A DNA stretch of 64,000 bases from Allorhizobium paknamense (GTDB lineage Bacteria > Pseudomonadota > Alphaproteobacteria > Rhizobiales > Rhizobiaceae). This document shows, piece after piece, positions 60,958 to 64,000 of this stretch. A program made the translations under genes and the position numbers. A model generated the notes under the pieces. That model was not told where the DNA came from. It made no database searches and saw only the letters and a list, made by a program, of their open reading frames with translations. The stretch covers positions 1 through 64,000 of the forward strand of contig NZ_JAUSWH010000002.1 of NCBI RefSeq assembly GCF_030815125.1, read 5' to 3'. The first letter of the stretch is position 1. Each line of letters starts with the position of its first letter.

Positions 60958-61078
60958 GAACCCTGCTGCTGTCATCGAAATGCGGCGAAGCTTTGAGCAG
61001 ATCCAATTTTGCCCGGCGTGAAGGCTTTCCCAAACCTTTGAATCATTCTATGAAAAAGCGTTCCCGTGGAGGCATCCC

Positions 61079-61657
61079 ATGATCCTTTTTCTGATCGGAC
61101 TTGTTCTTTTTCTCGGTTTTCATTCCCTTCGTATTTTTGCGCCCGCACATCGCGAGCAAATGGTCAGCCGTTTCGGCGAGCAGGGCTTCAAGATCATCTA
61201 TTCCGTCCTGTCGGTGCTCACCCTCGTTCTGCTGATTTTCGGCTATGCGCATGCACCGGTCATCAATGTCTGGTTCCCGCCCGCGGGCATGAACCATCTC
61301 ACCATCACCTTGATGCTCTTTGCCTCGATCTGTCTGTTCGCCAGCCTCATCCCGGCAGGCCATATTGCGGTGAAAACCAAGCATCCGCTGGTGCTGTCGG
61401 TGAAGATCTGGGCCTTCGCGCATCTGTTCTCGAATGGCGATCTCGTCTCCATCCTGCTTTTCGTCGGCTTCCTCGCCTGGGGCGTGGTCATGCGCATTTC
61501 GCTGAAGCGTCGCGAACGGGCGGGCCTGCCCGTGCTGCGGCCCTTCGTCGCTGGCCGTTATGATCTCTATGCGCTGCTGCTCGGCATCGTCTTCTGGGCG
61601 GCGATGATCTTCAAGCTGCATGAACTGCTGATCGGCGTCGCGCCGCTGCCGATGTAA
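61079..61657 (+). CDS. NnrU family membrane protein
   Basis: This 192-residue protein has about six hydrophobic helices and NnrU features: LFLGFHSLRIFAPAHREQM near the start, then VWFPPAGMNHLTITLMLFAS and GHIAVKTKHPLVLSVKIWAF with a histidine. NnrU was first linked to nitric oxide metabolism in denitrifiers, but many relatives lack this and the role here is unknown. No denitrification genes are nearby. Confidence 0.82.
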   Translation: MILFLIGLVLFLGFHSLRIFAPAHREQMVSRFGEQGFKIIYSVLSVLTLVLLIFGYAHAPVINVWFPPAGMNHLTITLMLFASICLFASLIPAGHIAVKTKHPLVLSVKIWAFAHLFSNGDLVSILLFVGFLAWGVVMRISLKRRERAGLPVLRPFVAGRYDLYALLLGIVFWAAMIFKLHELLIGVAPLPM

Positions 61658-61768
61658 GGCGTATTTGCGGGGAGGGCGGATCAAATCCTGCCTCTCCCCC
61701 TTACAATAGCTGAAAAATCGGGTAGAAGGCGGCTCGGATCAAGATAAAGGCAGGCCCGGACCCCGATC

Positions 61769-62446
61769 ATGGCAGAACAGCACAACGACAGTTTCATTCG
61801 CGAGGTGAACGAGGAACTCCGTTCCGAGCAGATGAGCCGCGCCTGGCGCCGTTTCGGCCCGGTGATCATCGCTGTCGCCGTTCTGATCGTGCTGGGCACT
61901 GCCGGTTACCGCCTTTACGATTACTGGACGGATGATCGCGCCTCGCAATCCGGCGACCGGTTTCTGGCCGCCACCAAGCTTGCCCGTGATGGCAAGACCG
62001 ATGAGGCGCTCTCCGCGCTCGGCGCTCTGGAAAAGGAAGGCTACGGCGCCTATCCCGTGCTGGCGCGGCTGAGAGCGGCAAGCCTGATTGCGGAAAAGGG
62101 TGACGCCAAGGGCGCCATCGATGCCTTCACGGCCATTGGCAAGGACATGAGCGTGCCGCAGGTCATTCGCGATGTCGCGCATATCCGCGCTGGCTGGCTG
62201 CTGGTGGACAATGGCACCTATGAGCAGGTGGCGGCTCAGGTGGAAAGCCTGAGTGCGCCTGCCTATGCACTGCGCCAATCGGCCCGCGAGGCGCTGGGCC
62301 TTGCCGCCTACAAGGCCGGGCAGATGGAGCGGGCGCGGGAATGGTTCCAGCAGATCACCGAGGATGCCGATGCGCCGCGCAATGTGGCCAATCGCGCCCA
62401 GATCATGCTGGACAATATCAACGCCACCACCAAGCCGAATTCCTGA
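61769..62446 (+). CDS. YfgM-like TPR membrane protein (SecYEG ancillary)
   Basis: The 225-residue protein has a short cytoplasmic N-terminus with FIREVNEELRSEQMSRAWRR, a single membrane anchor (VIIAVAVLIVLGTAGYRLYD, about residues 32-51), and a periplasmic TPR region ending in AREWFQQITEDADAPRNVAN. YfgM in E. coli associates with the Sec translocon and periplasmic chaperones. As in E. coli and many proteobacteria it lies just upstream of der; 90 bp separate them. Confidence 0.88.
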   Translation: MAEQHNDSFIREVNEELRSEQMSRAWRRFGPVIIAVAVLIVLGTAGYRLYDYWTDDRASQSGDRFLAATKLARDGKTDEALSALGALEKEGYGAYPVLARLRAASLIAEKGDAKGAIDAFTAIGKDMSVPQVIRDVAHIRAGWLLVDNGTYEQVAAQVESLSAPAYALRQSAREALGLAAYKAGQMERAREWFQQITEDADAPRNVANRAQIMLDNINATTKPNS

Positions 62447-62536
62447 GCCTCTCGCCGGGAATTTCAGATGCAATATTTTTAGGGCGCAAGGCCGCATGCG
62501 GCGTTGCGCCTCTGCTGTTATAAACGGAACGACACC

Positions 62537-63955
62537 ATGACCTTCACCGTCGCCATCGTTGGCCGCCCCAATGTCGGCAAGTCCACGCTGTTCAACCGTC
62601 TGGTTGGCAAGAAGCTGGCGCTTGTGGACGACACGCCCGGCGTGACGCGCGACCGCCGCCCCGGTGATGCCAAGCTGGTGGATCTGCGCTTCCGCATCAT
62701 CGACACCGCCGGTCTGGAAGTGGCCGCGCCCGATACGCTGGAAGGCCGCATGCGCGCCCAGACGGAGCTTGCCATCGAGGAGGCCGATCTCTCGCTCTTC
62801 GTGGTCGATGCCAAGATGGGCCTGACGCCGGTGGATCAGATGCTGGCCGAAATGCTGCGCAAGAAGGGCAAGCCCGTGGTGCTGGTGGCCAACAAGGCCG
62901 AAGCCCGTGGCTCCGACGGCGGCTTTTACGATGCCTTTACGCTCGGCCTTGGCGAACCATGCCCGATTTCCGCCGAGCATGGCCAGGGCATGATCGACCT
63001 GCGCGATGCCATCGTCGCGGCCATTGGCGAGGAAAAGGCGTTTCCCGAGCCGGAGGACGAGGCGGAAACCGATGTGGTTCTGGCCCCCACCGATGGCGAG
63101 GATGAGGAAGAAGAGCTTCCCTATGACGACAGCAAACCGCTGCGGGTGGCCATCGTTGGCCGCCCCAATGCGGGGAAATCCACGCTGATCAACCGCTTTC
63201 TCGGAGAAGACCGCCTGCTGACCGGGCCTGAGGCGGGCATTACCCGCGATTCCATCTCGGTGGAATGGGACTGGCGCGGCCGCACCATCAAGATGTTCGA
63301 TACGGCGGGCATGCGCCGCAAGGCCAAGGTGGTGGAGAAGCTGGAAAAGCTCTCCGTGGCCGATACGCTGCGGGCCATCCGCTTTGCCGAAACGGTGGTG
63401 ATCGTCTTCGACGCCACCATTCCCTTCGAAAAGCAGGATTTGCAGATCGTCGATCTGGTGCTGCGCGAAGGCCGTGCGGCGGTGCTGGCCTTCAACAAGT
63501 GGGATCTGGTGGAAGAACCGCAGCAGGTTCTGGCCGATCTGCGCGAAAAAAACGAGCGGCTTCTGCCGCAGGCGCGGGGCATTCGCGCCGTGCCGATCTC
63601 CGGCCAGACCGGCTACGGTCTAGAGAAGCTGATGCAGAACATCATCGACACTGACCGGGTGTGGAACAAGCGCATCTCCACCGCCCGGCTCAATCGCTGG
63701 CTGGAAGGGGTGCAGGTGCAGCATCCGCCACCGGCGGTGTCCGGTCGCCGCCTGAAGCTGAAATATATGACGCAGGTCAAGGCCCGCCCGCCTGCCTTCA
63801 TGATTTCCTGCACCCGGCCGGATGCCGTACCGGAACATTACCTGCGCTACCTCACCAATGGTTTGCGCCTGGATTTCGACATGCCGGGCGTGCCGATCCG
63901 CATTCATCTCAGGGCAACGGAAAACCCGTTCGAACACAAGAAAAAGAAGCGGTAA
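62537..63955 (+). CDS. der: Ribosome assembly GTPase Der (EngA)
   Basis: This 472-residue protein has two GTPase domains and a KH-like C-terminal domain. First G domain: [31 protein letters not shown]. Second: [39 protein letters not shown]. The linker contains an acidic stretch ([14 protein letters not shown]). The C-terminus ends with the basic KKKKR, typical. Der acts in 50S ribosomal subunit assembly. I chose the ATG at 62537, which begins [12 protein letters not shown]; an in-frame upstream ATG adds no family residues. Confidence 0.97.
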   Translation: MTFTVAIVGRPNVGKSTLFNRLVGKKLALVDDTPGVTRDRRPGDAKLVDLRFRIIDTAGLEVAAPDTLEGRMRAQTELAIEEADLSLFVVDAKMGLTPVDQMLAEMLRKKGKPVVLVANKAEARGSDGGFYDAFTLGLGEPCPISAEHGQGMIDLRDAIVAAIGEEKAFPEPEDEAETDVVLAPTDGEDEEEELPYDDSKPLRVAIVGRPNAGKSTLINRFLGEDRLLTGPEAGITRDSISVEWDWRGRTIKMFDTAGMRRKAKVVEKLEKLSVADTLRAIRFAETVVIVFDATIPFEKQDLQIVDLVLREGRAAVLAFNKWDLVEEPQQVLADLREKNERLLPQARGIRAVPISGQTGYGLEKLMQNIIDTDRVWNKRISTARLNRWLEGVQVQHPPPAVSGRRLKLKYMTQVKARPPAFMISCTRPDAVPEHYLRYLTNGLRLDFDMPGVPIRIHLRATENPFEHKKKKR

Positions 63956-63961
63956 TGATCG

Positions 63962-63986
63962 AGGCGGGATGGAAATCATCCCGCCT
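63962..63986 (+). terminator. Rho-independent terminator of der
   Basis: AGGCGGGATG (63962-63971) pairs with CATCCCGCCT (63977-63986) around GAAAT, followed by TCTTTC. It begins seven bases after the der stop. Confidence 0.85.
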
Positions 63987-64000
63987 TCTTTCACGCCGGG

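Overview
The window is a stretch of GC-rich chromosome from an alphaproteobacterium. Gene content (BacA, GlnII, the PuuD-type urate pathway, many small intergenic palindromes, DUF2735 and DUF2325 proteins) points to the Rhizobiaceae (Rhizobium/Agrobacterium/Allorhizobium group). The assignment rests on recognisable protein families, not on a database search. No phage, insertion sequence or CRISPR array was seen. One tRNA gene, tRNA-Arg(CCG), lies at 12855-12931.

Layout. 1-3.8 kb: reductive pyrimidine catabolism (dihydropyrimidinase, N-carbamoyl amino acid amidohydrolase) with a divergent RutR-like TetR regulator and a near-consensus RutR operator between them. 3.8-9.7 kb: a GGDEF-EAL protein, a DUF2325 protein coupled to a small protein, DUF423, truncated haemoglobin, and a Tat-exported hydrolase. 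10-12.8 kb: arsenic operon arsR-acr3-arsC-arsH. 13-17.8 kb: MarR regulator, a J-domain-like protein, and the three-gene transglutaminase / alpha-E / ATP-grasp cluster. 18-28 kb: soluble chemoreceptor, RhlE helicase, a degenerate hybrid kinase, MnmD and a divergent FAD oxidoreductase, DUF1045.

28-52 kb is a purine-nitrogen island. Together its genes take guanine to glyoxylate and urea: GuaD (guanine to xanthine), XdhABC (xanthine to urate), PuuD (membrane urate hydroxylase with a C-terminal cytochrome c domain), UraH, UraD, PuuE (allantoin to allantoate) and AllA (ureidoglycolate lyase). The allantoate-hydrolysing step is not encoded inside the island; the amidohydrolase at 1595-2848 is the only candidate in the window. 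The island also holds an NMT1-type ABC importer preceded by a candidate xanthine riboswitch, glnII with NtrC and sigma-54 sites, a MNT-HEPN toxin-antitoxin pair at the head of the allA-uraH operon, a two-component system, and two TPR-fused enzymes.

52-64 kb: 3-hydroxybutyrate dehydrogenase, glycerol kinase with a palindrome over its -10 box, an LLM flavin oxidoreductase, methionine aminopeptidase, an MFS transporter, BacA, a polysaccharide deacetylase, NnrU, and the conserved YfgM-Der pair.

At least five families of palindromic intergenic repeats are scattered through the window. Several abut or supply the stop codons of neighbouring genes, and their stems change sequence while keeping base pairing.
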